The position numbers were made by a program, and so were the translations under genes. Positions 1 through 6,944 of a DNA stretch of 13,344 nt are shown in pieces. Numbering within the stretch: the stretch's first letter is position 1; each line of letters begins with the position of its first letter. The notes under the pieces are model-generated. The model worked only from the letters and a program-made list of their open reading frames with translations. It ran no database searches and was not told the DNA's origin. The DNA is from Candidatus Saccharimonadales bacterium (GTDB lineage Bacteria > Patescibacteriota > Saccharimonadia > Saccharimonadales > UBA4665), in the NCBI GenBank assembly GCA_025450135.1, contig JANWHZ010000026.1:1-13344 (forward strand). Reading direction: 5' to 3'.

Positions 1-575
1 ATGGCCAGGCTGAAAACACGCATCAGGTTGGTGATCATTTCCAGGACCCCAATGACAAGGTACAGAGGATTGAGCGGGCTTCCGACGAAGAAGTGACGCA
101 AGAATTTGAGTGGGCTGCCAAACGCCGCAATCGATGCGCCATAGACGTAAATCATGGTGATCATCGCCGCGGCAAGCGTGGCGTTCAAATCCGCGGTAAA
201 TGCACGGAACACTGGTACGCCATTAATCGTTACCGCCTCGCCGACACCCGGCAGCAGACCAAGCCAGTTATTAACGAGTAAGAAAAAGAACAGTGTCACA
301 AAGTAGGGCATATACTTGCGTGCCTGCTTTTTGTTGTCGAAGCCAGACTCAACAGTGCCCATCATAAACTCTGCCATCAGCTCGACAACCTGGACTAAGC
401 CACCTTTGGGATGGATCGTCACCTTACGCGCCACCCAAATAAAGACCACTAGCAAGATCACCATGCAAATCCAGCCGTAGAGAATGGAGTTCGTTATGGT
501 CAGGCCACCAAGTTGCAGAATCGGCGCAGGAGCAATGTGAACAGCGGGACCGGAATCGGCAAGGAGAGAGAACAT
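1..575 (-). CDS. atpB: ATP synthase F0 subunit a, N-terminal part (cut by window edge)
   Basis: Subunit a forms the proton half-channels beside the c-ring in the F0 membrane sector of ATP synthase. I translated the minus strand from ATG 575-573 and got 191 open codons running off the window. They contain ITNSILYGW near residue 28, the helix VTLFFFLLVNNWLGLLPG, then RAFTADLNATLA and, at the edge, NLMRVFSLA, all typical of bacterial subunit a. The essential channel arginine, in the RLFGN motif, would come immediately after the visible sequence. Bacterial subunit a is usually about 240-270 residues, so roughly a quarter is missing. The start codon shares one base with the stop of the upstream AtpZ/AtpI-like gene (TAATG), so the two are probably translationally coupled in one operon whose remaining atp genes lie left of the window. 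Family identity is firm. Confidence 0.93.
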   Translation of the reverse strand, partial: MFSLLADSGPAVHIAPAPILQLGGLTITNSILYGWICMVILLVVFIWVARKVTIHPKGGLVQVVELMAEFMMGTVESGFDNKKQARKYMPYFVTLFFFLLVNNWLGLLPGVGEAVTINGVPVFRAFTADLNATLAAAMITMIYVYGASIAAFGSPLKFLRHFFVGSPLNPLYLVIGVLEMITNLMRVFSLA

Positions 576-910
576 TATTTTTTACCACCCTTTGGCTGGA
601 GCGCGACGATACGGCTATTGGCTTCACGAACAGTGCGCCACAAAATACCGCATGTCGCAAGTATTGCAACAACCAAACCCACAAGTACTAGCCATGGTGA
701 ACTATTAAACCGCTGATCCAATACATACCCGCCGACTACCGGTCCTATGACAACAATTGCCAGCTGCCATGACATATTTAGCACCATACCGACAAACAGA
801 TTATTGTAGGCGCTAACATCAATGGAAGGCATAGAAGCCGCATTACCCTTCTTATGCATAGGGGTAATCGACGGCTGGCGGGTTACGCCCGAGTCGCTCT
901 TATTAGGCAT
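575..910 (-). CDS. AtpZ/AtpI-like small membrane protein of the ATP synthase operon
   Basis: A 111-residue protein with a hydrophilic N-terminus of about 38 residues and two membrane helices, about residues 45-66 and 70-90. The loop between them carries GGYVLDQRFNSSPW, matching the AtpZ/AtpI pattern of a glycine-rich helix, Leu-Asp and a conserved Pro before the second helix. Family members precede the F0 genes and are proposed to assist c-ring assembly or magnesium/calcium supply; which role applies here is unknown. It overlaps atpB by one base and is the first gene of the operon. The ATG at 910-908 has no Shine-Dalgarno sequence and starts about one base after the predicted transcription start, so a leaderless mRNA is likely. 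An internal ATG at codon 18 also lacks a ribosome site. Confidence 0.8.
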   Translation of the reverse strand: MPNKSDSGVTRQPSITPMHKKGNAASMPSIDVSAYNNLFVGMVLNMSWQLAIVVIGPVVGGYVLDQRFNSSPWLVLVGLVVAILATCGILWRTVREANSRIVALQPKGGKK

Positions 911-917
911 TGGTTGT

Positions 918-946
918 AGTATACCCGATTATTTCATCTTGGACAA
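918..946 (-). promoter_or_regulatory. Promoter of the ATP synthase operon, leaderless geometry
   Basis: On the minus strand a -35 box TTGTCC (946-941) and a -10 box TATACT (923-918) are separated by 17 bases. The expected start point is about 911, one base before the ATG of the AtpZ/AtpI-like gene. Boxes and spacing are seen in sequence; the start point is inferred. Confidence 0.6.
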
Positions 947-1001
947 CACCGTAGTGCCTGATACGCCCAGATCCGCACGAACAGTCTGATCCAGCAAAAG
1001 T

Positions 1002-1031
1002 ATGGCAATACTGCGCGCTGGCACGTATCAT
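1002..1031 (+). promoter_or_regulatory. Possible promoter of the alpha-2-macroglobulin-like gene
   Basis: A -10-like TATCAT (1026-1031) follows a weak -35-like ATGGCA (1002-1007) with an 18-base spacer. It would give a leader of roughly 17 bases containing the ribosome site at 1044-1049. The -35 match is poor, so this is only a candidate. Confidence 0.3.
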
Positions 1032-1043
1032 AAGAATAATTAC

Positions 1044-1049
1044 AAAGGA
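1044..1049 (+). promoter_or_regulatory. Shine-Dalgarno site of the alpha-2-macroglobulin-like gene
   Basis: AAAGGA lies 5 bases before the ATG at 1055 and fixes that start. It is one of only two clear ribosome binding sites in the window. Confidence 0.65.
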
Positions 1050-1054
1050 TACCT

Positions 1055-4000
1055 ATGGACACCGAATCATCACACGATAGCACGCAACCAACTGACACGG
1101 CGCAGATCGATGCAGCATCTCTCGCAACTCCGGAAGCAGAGCACGCAGGTACTATGCCAGAATCCCAGGCCGATACCAGCGAACCGAACATCGCACCAGA
1201 GCAGCATGAGCAGCATAAACACGACAAACCGGCTAAGAAACGTTTCTCAATCCAAGCATTGTTACACGCTCATAAGTACCGCATGCTGTCTATTATCGTC
1301 ACAGCTGTCGTCGTATTGGCCGGCGGCGTAACAGCAGCTGTTATCATCCATAGCCATGCAGGGGTCGCACTGCCGAAGTCAAAGTTCGCTGCTGTAGTCT
1401 TACCATTTCAAGTCACCGGCACTAGCCCCGCTGATGGTGCTACGGGTGTCGTGAATGTCAACACGGTAACCGTCACCTTTAATCGGTCGGTCGATCCTTC
1501 CAAGCTCAGTGGCGACTTCTTTACCTCGCCCGCTATTACAGGCACATTTTCTCAAGGCGCAAATGATCATGAAGCTGTATTTACCCCAGCGCAACCATTT
1601 GCAGGCGGTACATCCGTTAAAATTATGATCCACGGCGAGTACCAAAGCCGCGACGGCGCGCAGCTTGGCGCTGACTATTCCTTCGGCTTTACCACACAAA
1701 CACCAGATAATACGGTCCTATTCAGCCGAAGCGGCTATTACGATACACTCGGTTCAGTTAAAGTCGGCGATGCTCAAACGTACACCATTTACGCTGGTGA
1801 CCAGGTCAAAAACGGCAATACCATAACTATATATAAGAGCACCACCGACCAGCTCTTACAGGCGTTGGTCTACACCAAAACGCCACATGATGGATATACC
1901 TCATCGGATTTCGTTAGCCACGGCGTCGATACTACGGGCCTAACTGCGGTATTGACTAAAATCAACATGGCCGACGGTGGAACATTTAACTTCACCCCCA
2001 GTCAAGGCACGTATGTATTAGTCGCGACAAACCAAGGCAAACAAGTGGGCTCCGCATGGCTCGTTGCCAGCAACCTTGGCCTCATTATCCGTCAGGATGA
2101 CCAGCAAGCTGTAGTATCGGTAGAAGATCTCACAACCGGCAGCGCATCAACCGCCGACGTCACGCTGTACAATTTACAAGACAGTGTCCAGACGCTGAAA
2201 GAATTTGCAGCCACTGACATTACTTCTGTGCAGTTGCCATACACACCGTCACTTGATCTAGCAGTAGCAACACATAACGGCGATACGTCAGTTGTCCCTG
2301 TCGCTGAGCCTTTAACACTCGCAGACATTCGTGTTCAGAAAGATCTTAGCACCTCAACGGTACTCTACGGGCTGACCGACCGACCGACGTATGCTATCGG
2401 CGATACCGTGCGCTACGCCGGATTCCTACGAACAGATAATGACGCAAACTACCAGCTGCCAACAAGCAAATCGATCCATCTCTACGTTGCTTCAGATCCG
2501 CAAGGAACCCATTATGCCGACAGCGAGGCGCTTGTTATGCCAGGCGGCTCACTAAACGCAACCTTTGCTGTTAGCAGTGATGCGATTGCTCAAGGCCAGA
2601 CGAGTCAACAGCTATATGTCTACAATGGCTCGGCAGATAGTCCCGTCGACGCCACCACCCCGGTCGGCGCCTTCACGCTTACTTCGAACAAGCCGACCAA
2701 TTATCGGCTGTCAGTGCAATTCTCTAAAACCGACTACATCTCTAGTGACAACATAGCCGCCACTATTACTGGCTATGGATCAGACGGCTCAGCCTTAGCA
2801 GGCCAAACTGTGTCTGCCACCATCTATGCCAGAACGTTTTACGAAAACAATCCGGCTGGTAATCTTATCTCTTTTGGCACACTTGGTCAGCAGATCACCG
2901 ACAACCCTATCACGGTGAAGTTAAACAACAACGGCCAGGCGACGGTGCCTATTGACGTTAGCAAGTTCCCAGCCGGGTACAGCCAAGTTGCTACCGTACA
3001 AGCTACTTTTAACGACCCCACAGGCGCAAGTGTAGCTGGTGGTGCTTCGGCTGTAGTGCACCAAGCCAATGGCGTACTGACCTTCGGCCCTAGTCGAAGC
3101 GTAATCACTTCTGGAGGCCACATCGTCGGGCGCTTGTACGCCAGATCACTGAGCAATCAGCCACTTGCCAACACCACCATCTCGTACACGCTCGGTAAGG
3201 TGGACAATGACGGTACACACACTATTACGACAGGCAACGTTACTACCAATTCGACCGGCTACGCCGAAATCGACGAGATAATTGGTTCGTACCCTGACAA
3301 TACTACGCTCGTGTTGACCGCAACAGCTGCAGACGCCAGCGATAGCGCAATTACCGCCTCGAAATACTTTTACACGGCCAACACCTCCGGCAGTACCGTC
3401 TTTAGCGATGTAGCACTAAGTGATCTGGACATTTATGGGGCTTCAACTGATGCCACGATCGGCACCACATTAAATCTGACTATCGACTCACCCAAGTCAG
3501 TACACGCATTGGTAACGCTTGAGCGGGGCAGAATACATAGCTATAATGCGCTCGATCTTAAGGCGGGCAAGAACAATTACGCGCTACCGGTGACCGACGA
3601 CCTAGCCCCCTCATTTAACCTTATTTTTAGCTACTTCGAGGATGGCGAATACCACACAGAAGGTGTTGACTTCACGGTCAAGCCATCTTCTAAACAGGCT
3701 AACCTAGCAATAGTTACACCTGCCACGATGCAAGCCAATCAGACCATCACGGCAACCGCCACGCTGCATGGCGTAGACGGTGCCCCACTAAGTGCTCCGG
3801 TGGTCTTCGGCGTTGTATCGGCCAATGTGTACGACCTAAACAATCAAGTCGTGCCCAACATATTCGACTACTTGTATAGCCCCCGGGAGATCACTACCAA
3901 CGCTTCGTCCTCGCTGATCGGCATCGGCAGTGGTGGCGGAAAGTGTGGCGGCGGAGGCTTAGACCAATCCGCGCTGCTCAATCCACTGGGCACCACAGCC

Positions 4001-4147
4001 GATTGGCAACCCGGTTTGGCTACAGACAGTTCGGGCAATCTATCGACGAGCTTTAGCCTGCCTAAAGGTAGCTGGCGCATCTATGCATATACTATGAGCA
4101 TCGCCGGCGCGGTAGCCAGTACATCGACTGTAGTTACTGTTCAGTAA
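1055..4147 (+). CDS. Membrane-anchored alpha-2-macroglobulin-like protein without thioester domain
   Basis: The 1030-residue product has a hydrophilic, Gln/His/Glu-rich cytoplasmic tail (1-75), one membrane helix (about 77-98) and a long outside part. Residues about 119-215 form a Big_5/SbsA-type Ig-like domain (TSPADGATGV ... FTPAQPF). A macroglobulin series follows. An MG2-like stretch near 422-460 contains LYGLTDRPTYAIGDTVRYAG. An MG6-like stretch near 914-945 reads VFGVVSANVYDL ... FDYLYSPRE. The C-terminal MG7-like stretch reads WQPGLATDSSGNLSTSFSLP followed by WRIYAY. Bacterial A2M proteins normally continue into a thioester (CGEQ) domain and are 1500 residues or more; this one stops after MG7. 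Its only cysteine, about residue 964, sits in a Gly-rich loop (GGGKCGGGG) where the protease bait region lies in A2M. A role in surface defence or host-cell contact is inference. The start is set by AAAGGA upstream. Confidence 0.75.
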   Translation: MDTESSHDSTQPTDTAQIDAASLATPEAEHAGTMPESQADTSEPNIAPEQHEQHKHDKPAKKRFSIQALLHAHKYRMLSIIVTAVVVLAGGVTAAVIIHSHAGVALPKSKFAAVVLPFQVTGTSPADGATGVVNVNTVTVTFNRSVDPSKLSGDFFTSPAITGTFSQGANDHEAVFTPAQPFAGGTSVKIMIHGEYQSRDGAQLGADYSFGFTTQTPDNTVLFSRSGYYDTLGSVKVGDAQTYTIYAGDQVKNGNTITIYKSTTDQLLQALVYTKTPHDGYTSSDFVSHGVDTTGLTAVLTKINMADGGTFNFTPSQGTYVLVATNQGKQVGSAWLVASNLGLIIRQDDQQAVVSVEDLTTGSASTADVTLYNLQDSVQTLKEFAATDITSVQLPYTPSLDLAVATHNGDTSVVPVAEPLTLADIRVQKDLSTSTVLYGLTDRPTYAIGDTVRYAGFLRTDNDANYQLPTSKSIHLYVASDPQGTHYADSEALVMPGGSLNATFAVSSDAIAQGQTSQQLYVYNGSADSPVDATTPVGAFTLTSNKPTNYRLSVQFSKTDYISSDNIAATITGYGSDGSALAGQTVSATIYARTFYENNPAGNLISFGTLGQQITDNPITVKLNNNGQATVPIDVSKFPAGYSQVATVQATFNDPTGASVAGGASAVVHQANGVLTFGPSRSVITSGGHIVGRLYARSLSNQPLANTTISYTLGKVDNDGTHTITTGNVTTNSTGYAEIDEIIGSYPDNTTLVLTATAADASDSAITASKYFYTANTSGSTVFSDVALSDLDIYGASTDATIGTTLNLTIDSPKSVHALVTLERGRIHSYNALDLKAGKNNYALPVTDDLAPSFNLIFSYFEDGEYHTEGVDFTVKPSSKQANLAIVTPATMQANQTITATATLHGVDGAPLSAPVVFGVVSANVYDLNNQVVPNIFDYLYSPREITTNASSSLIGIGSGGGKCGGGGLDQSALLNPLGTTADWQPGLATDSSGNLSTSFSLPKGSWRIYAYTMSIAGAVASTSTVVTVQ

Positions 4148-4168
4148 GGGCGTTCACTCGGTAATTTC

Positions 4169-4184
4169 ATACTTTACAAAGTAT
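4169..4184. repeat. Palindrome over the -35 box of the glutaredoxin promoter
   Basis: ATACTTT (4169-4175) and AAAGTAT (4178-4184) are perfect inverted arms with a two-base centre. The palindrome covers the -35 box, the expected position for a repressor operator. It is AT-rich with no T-run after it, so a terminator for the upstream gene is less likely. Confidence 0.45.
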
Positions 4185-4200
4185 AGTAGAATGCTACAAT
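4173..4200 (+). promoter_or_regulatory. Promoter of the glutaredoxin gene, leaderless geometry
   Basis: TTTACA (4173-4178) and TACAAT (4195-4200) are separated by 16 bases; a TG one base before the -10 box makes it an extended -10. Only six bases separate the -10 from the ATG at 4207, so the predicted start point is the A of the start codon. Confidence 0.6.
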
Positions 4201-4206
4201 CGAAGT

Positions 4207-4446
4207 ATGAATAAAAAGCATGTAACGATCTACAGTGCAGACTGGTGTGCCTTTTGCCATGCAGCGAAAGACTATCTGACTAAACTCGGCGTGCCCTATG
4301 AAGAGAAAAATGTCGAAGAAAAAATGGAATACGCCAACGAGGCTGTCCAGAAATCAGGTCAAATGGGGATTCCAGTGCTCGACATTGATGGCCAAATTAT
4401 TATAGGCTTCGACCGTCCACGTATCGACGCGGCGCTCAAAGCGTAG
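4207..4446 (+). CDS. Glutaredoxin-like thiol-disulfide oxidoreductase
   Basis: A 79-residue cytosolic protein with a complete glutaredoxin fold. The first strand is VTIYSADWC, the active site is CAFC (residues 15-18), and the cis-proline loop is GIPVLDIDG (near 54-62) followed by IIGFD, which contributes the glutathione or substrate groove. The length fits the short glutaredoxin/NrdH group of 75-85 residues. Likely roles are reduction of protein disulfides or electron supply to ribonucleotide reductase; CAFC differs from the usual CPYC and does not settle which. The ATG sits at the predicted transcription start with no ribosome site, so a leaderless message is expected. A palindrome over the -35 box suggests regulation. 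It converges on the gene ending at 4462, with 15 bases between and no hairpin terminator seen. Confidence 0.88.
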   Translation: MNKKHVTIYSADWCAFCHAAKDYLTKLGVPYEEKNVEEKMEYANEAVQKSGQMGIPVLDIDGQIIIGFDRPRIDAALKA

Positions 4447-4461
4447 TTCTCGAACCTGGCC

Positions 4462-4926
4462 TTAAGAGACCTCGCGTTGGCTATATTCGCTAGGTCGGCG
4501 GACATATAGTGTATCTAATGGGCTGCTGACAAAGGCAACGTAGTTGCCTGGACCGTCTTGCTCGTAAGTAATCCAGAGGCAGCGGCCGAGCGCAAACTCG
4601 TCCGGGGCTGGATCGTTAGGAATAACCGGATTAATCACAGTGCCCAGCACGTTCCCAAATTCCTTTTGACGAAAACCGTCGCAATGTCCACAAAGAAATG
4701 TCCCAACCGGGCCAGGTTTCCATGGCGGCGATTGTCCTGCCTGAACACGCCGCCGCCATTTGAAATCCACGATTGGCTGCCGATCTAGCTCTCTAATCCG
4801 AAATGCGTACCAGTGCTCATCATCAGCGGCATATACTTCGTCTCCAACCCTCAACGAGCGGAAAATAACATACGGTAATTGCTCACTCTTTCGCTCGCTC
4901 AGTTCCACTATCGCTATCTCACACAA
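4462..4926 (-). CDS. Unrecognised protein of about 150 residues
   Basis: An open frame of 154 codons that I do not recognise. The product is soluble, with no signal peptide or membrane helix, rich in aromatic and charged residues, and begins with beta-rich segments (YVIFRSLRVGDEVYAADDEH, then WYAFRIREL). A CGHC pair lies near residues 79-82 in FLCGHCDGF; one CxxC pair alone could bind metal or be redox active. The start is uncertain: TTG 4926-4924 is the first in-frame candidate after a stop three codons upstream, and GTG 4908-4906 is the next. Neither has a Shine-Dalgarno sequence. A -10-like TATACT on the minus strand at 4950-4945 would place the RNA start near 4938. It diverges from the CobO gene across a 77-base spacer. 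Its length and composition support a real gene, but not a function. Confidence 0.6.
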   Translation of the reverse strand: MCEIAIVELSERKSEQLPYVIFRSLRVGDEVYAADDEHWYAFRIRELDRQPIVDFKWRRRVQAGQSPPWKPGPVGTFLCGHCDGFRQKEFGNVLGTVINPVIPNDPAPDEFALGRCLWITYEQDGPGNYVAFVSSPLDTLYVRRPSEYSQREVS

Positions 4927-4944
4927 AAAACGTAACTAACATCA

Positions 4945-4950
4945 AGTATA
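4945..4950 (-). promoter_or_regulatory. -10 box for the unrecognised protein gene
   Basis: TATACT on the minus strand, with no clear -35 box 17 bases upstream. The predicted RNA start near 4938 leaves about 12 bases before the TTG at 4926. Confidence 0.35.
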
Positions 4951-4958
4951 GCTTAGGA

Positions 4959-4970
4959 TTAACTCGTTAA
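4959..4970. repeat. 12-bp inverted repeat between divergent genes
   Basis: TTAAC (4959-4963) and GTTAA (4966-4970) are perfect arms around TC. The element lies about 34-45 bases before the predicted cobO start point, where a -35 box would be expected but is missing. It could be an operator or activator site for either divergent gene. It is short and AT-rich, so chance is possible. Confidence 0.3.
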
Positions 4971-4991
4971 AAATTTCAGTTTGACAACATA

Positions 4992-4997
4992 TATAAT
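4992..4997 (+). promoter_or_regulatory. -10 box of the cobalamin adenosyltransferase gene
   Basis: A consensus TATAAT lies exactly six bases before the GTG start at 5004, so transcription should begin at the start codon. No good -35 box is found at 16-18 bases; the TTGACA at 4981 is only five bases away and cannot serve. Confidence 0.55.
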
Positions 4998-5003
4998 GAG
5001 AAC

Positions 5004-5576
5004 GTGACGTTTGAGGACTATCAAACAAAGGCATCCGTTGTCGTGGTATACACGGGCGAAGGGAAGGGAAAAACGAGCGCCTCACTCGGCTTACTCGCGC
5101 GTGCGCTTGGCAACCGGTGGAACGTGGCGTTTATACAGTTCATCAAATACTGGGGTGTTAGCGAGCATATCTTTATCCGCGACATCCAACCGTTATTCAA
5201 GGATCAGTTGTACTTTTATAAAGGCGGGAAGGGATTCTATGACGCGCCAAGTGACCTGAGCCTGCCGCATATTACTCCCGAGCAGCACCAACAGGCTGCG
5301 GAGGAGACGTATCACGAAGCCTTAGCATGTGCGACAAGCGGCAAATTCCAGCTCGTTATTTGCGACGAGATTAATAATGCGGTGCACGACGGTCTACTAA
5401 GTGAGTCCCACCTCGAATCACTGATTACAAAACGAGCGCCAAATGCGAACCTATGTCTGACTGGCCGTAATTTTCCAAACAAGCTACTGCCGTTAGTCGA
5501 CATCGCAACTGACATGACCAAAATTAAACATCATTTCGACGAGAAGTTTCTCGCCAACAAGGGAATTGATTTTTAG
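5004..5576 (+). CDS. cobO: Cob(I)alamin (corrinoid) adenosyltransferase, CobO/BtuR family
   Basis: The 190-residue enzyme transfers the 5'-deoxyadenosyl group of ATP to reduced corrinoid, making the coenzyme form of B12. Family landmarks are in order: P-loop TGEGKGKTSAS (about 17-27), VAFIQFIKYW (about 41-50), a GKGFYDAPSD loop near 75, the acidic strand LVICDEINNAV (about 119-129), LTGR near 152, and a C-terminal KHHFDEKFLANKGIDF. Length is normal for the family. The start is GTG 5004: an ATG at 4996 is followed at once by a stop, and no Shine-Dalgarno sequence is present. No other corrinoid gene is nearby, so salvage of imported or host-derived B12 is the likeliest setting, perhaps for a B12-dependent ribonucleotide reductase elsewhere. 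That use is inference; the family call is firm. Confidence 0.9.
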   Translation: MTFEDYQTKASVVVVYTGEGKGKTSASLGLLARALGNRWNVAFIQFIKYWGVSEHIFIRDIQPLFKDQLYFYKGGKGFYDAPSDLSLPHITPEQHQQAAEETYHEALACATSGKFQLVICDEINNAVHDGLLSESHLESLITKRAPNANLCLTGRNFPNKLLPLVDIATDMTKIKHHFDEKFLANKGIDF

Positions 5577-5614
5577 CCATTCTGCCTGCTCATGTTGTAA
5601 TATGGCGTTTCATC

Positions 5615-6066
5615 TCAGATTCTCATGCGCCTTGCCGCTACACTGTCGTAGGTGGCTTGGGGCATAGGCCTCACGGCAATAGCAATACCTTCATTAGTGG
5701 GTACGGCAGTAGCCACCAGTCCAAGACCGAACGCCAAACCAAACATTCGCCATGCTTTTGGCTGGTCGGGATCCTCATTCACAGCTTCATTACGTGGTGT
5801 CAGCGGCAACCGATCACGAGCAGCTTGCAGCGGAGCTTTCAAGTGGATTAGCACCTCACTCGCCGTAGCTGAATACATAGCTGGCGCCTCGCCGACAAAT
5901 TGCGGTGCCCGCCCGTGTTGGACAACAACTCGCGCCACCTCTCTTGCGATGACCTCGTGCTCAGTGACATGAACGTCCCAAGCACGTGTTACGGCGCTCT
6001 TCTTGTATCAGCTGCGTCAATCCAAGTTAACTGCGACACATTTGCTACAGCTTTCAAATCACTCAC
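5615..6066 (-). pseudogene. Unknown gene apparently split by a one-base frameshift
   Basis: The minus strand has an open frame from GTG 5938 to a stop at 5615 (107 residues, ending AARRMRI). The same frame is open 23 codons further upstream, to about 6007, without any usual start. In another frame, GTG 6066 opens a 25-codon stretch (VSDLKAVANVSQLTWIDAAD...) that ends at a TAA at 5991-5989 while overlapping the first. Joining the two near 5992-6007 gives a smooth product of about 150 residues continuing ...TRAWDVHVTEHEVIAREVARVVV. This needs a -1 shift, or one missing base in the sequence. The later part has a possible membrane segment (MFGLAFGLGLVATAV, about 41 residues before the end). I do not recognise the family. 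Alternatives are a sequencing error, a real lesion, programmed slippage, or simply a 107-residue gene starting at GTG 5938. Confidence 0.42.
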
Positions 6067-6128
6067 GGGCTACCAATACGCTCATAACAAGGCAAATTAT
6101 GTCCTGAGTGATGTATATCAAAAAGTAA

Positions 6129-6929
6129 TTATTCGCTCATATGAGCTGTGGCAAATCGTGCCATCCACCATTCAGACACCCAAATCCAGTAGCTGCCAAG
6201 CCATATCACGCTTGTCAGCGGCCAGACGAGGGGCCATGTCCATATATGGTTTGCACGATACGTTTTCGGCCACCAGACGAGATAGGACCACAGCTCATGG
6301 TGACCTGACAGTATACGTTTGGCCATCGCCGCCACCCGAAATGAGGCAATATATTCAGTCGTAATCCCTGCGTGCGCCAGATGGATACCAAGGTCAAGGT
6401 CTTCGTGGATATCCACCCGGAGCATGACGCTATTTTTTGCCGCTTCCCACGCCTCTCGCGGAATTATACTGTTCGACCCCCACGGAAAATAGAAACCCAA
6501 GAGTAGTCGGTTCACCTGATGGACCAGAAAATCATAGATTCGCCCTGTCAGCCGTCCACTACGCAAGTTATAGAAGTAACAGCCCCCAGTCAGTACAGTT
6601 TGCGCGTGACCTTCCTCGGCATAAAACTTCTCTATTGACTCGATCCAGTCTGCTGGCACATGGGTATCGGCATCAATGCGCGCCAGTAATTCGCCAGACG
6701 CCGCCTCGAAACCCTTATTACGGGCAAACACGATACCTTGGCGTTTCTCATGCACCACCTTCACAAATGGGTAACGATGCGCAACCGCAGCCGTGCCGTC
6801 AGACGAGTTGTTATCGACGACGATAACTTCATCAGGCGGCGTGGTCTGCATGGTGATGGCATCTAAACAGGCGGACAAGATGCGTGCTTCGTTATAAGCA
6901 GGTATGATAATACTAATGCGTTTTTTCAC
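6129..6929 (-). CDS. Family 2 glycosyltransferase with C-terminal membrane segment
   Basis: A GT-A fold glycosyltransferase of 266 residues from GTG 6929. It begins KKRISIIIPAYNEARILSAC, followed by the nucleotide-sugar strand DEVIVVDNNSSDGT and the metal-binding acidic motif RIDADTHVP (near residue 80), and has HEDLDLGIHL (near 180), the usual acceptor-side acid. The C-terminus is Trp-rich and hydrophobic (WTWPLVWPLTSVIWLGSYW), so it probably sits on the inner face of the membrane. It likely adds a sugar to a lipid or cell-wall acceptor. An ATG 19 codons upstream at 6986 is open, but those residues precede the conserved first strand and a -10 box TACAAT lies inside that stretch, so GTG 6929 is preferred. 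It diverges from the glycoside hydrolase gene at 6944. Donor and acceptor cannot be told. Confidence 0.85.
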   Translation of the reverse strand: MKKRISIIIPAYNEARILSACLDAITMQTTPPDEVIVVDNNSSDGTAAVAHRYPFVKVVHEKRQGIVFARNKGFEAASGELLARIDADTHVPADWIESIEKFYAEEGHAQTVLTGGCYFYNLRSGRLTGRIYDFLVHQVNRLLLGFYFPWGSNSIIPREAWEAAKNSVMLRVDIHEDLDLGIHLAHAGITTEYIASFRVAAMAKRILSGHHELWSYLVWWPKTYRANHIWTWPLVWPLTSVIWLGSYWIWVSEWWMARFATAHMSE

Positions 6930-6938
6930 CGTAGGTCC

Positions 6939-6944
6939 ATTGTA
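6939..6944 (-). promoter_or_regulatory. -10 box of the family 2 glycosyltransferase gene
   Basis: TACAAT on the minus strand lies nine bases before the GTG start at 6929, leaving a leader of about three bases. It overlaps the ATG of the divergent hydrolase gene at 6944-6946. No clear -35 box. Confidence 0.4.

Noticed and set aside
2379..2396. Tandem GACC units
   Set aside because: A short run coding LTDRPT, a normal MG2 motif; the reading frame is intact, so it is not treated as a phase-variable repeat.
3919..3966. Possible thioester motif at the lone Cys of the macroglobulin-like protein
   Set aside because: The CGEQ thioester needs Cys-x-x-Gln; here the Cys is followed by four Gly and the nearest Gln is seven residues away, before rather than inside a thioester domain.
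4981..4997. TTGACA plus TATAAT before cobO as a normal promoter
   Set aside because: Only five bases separate them; a sigma-70-type promoter needs about 16-18.
5652..5972. Plus-strand open frame of 106 codons
   Set aside because: It is the reverse of the unknown minus-strand gene, whose product has a more ordinary composition; the plus product is rich in Ser, Thr and Arg typical of a shadow.
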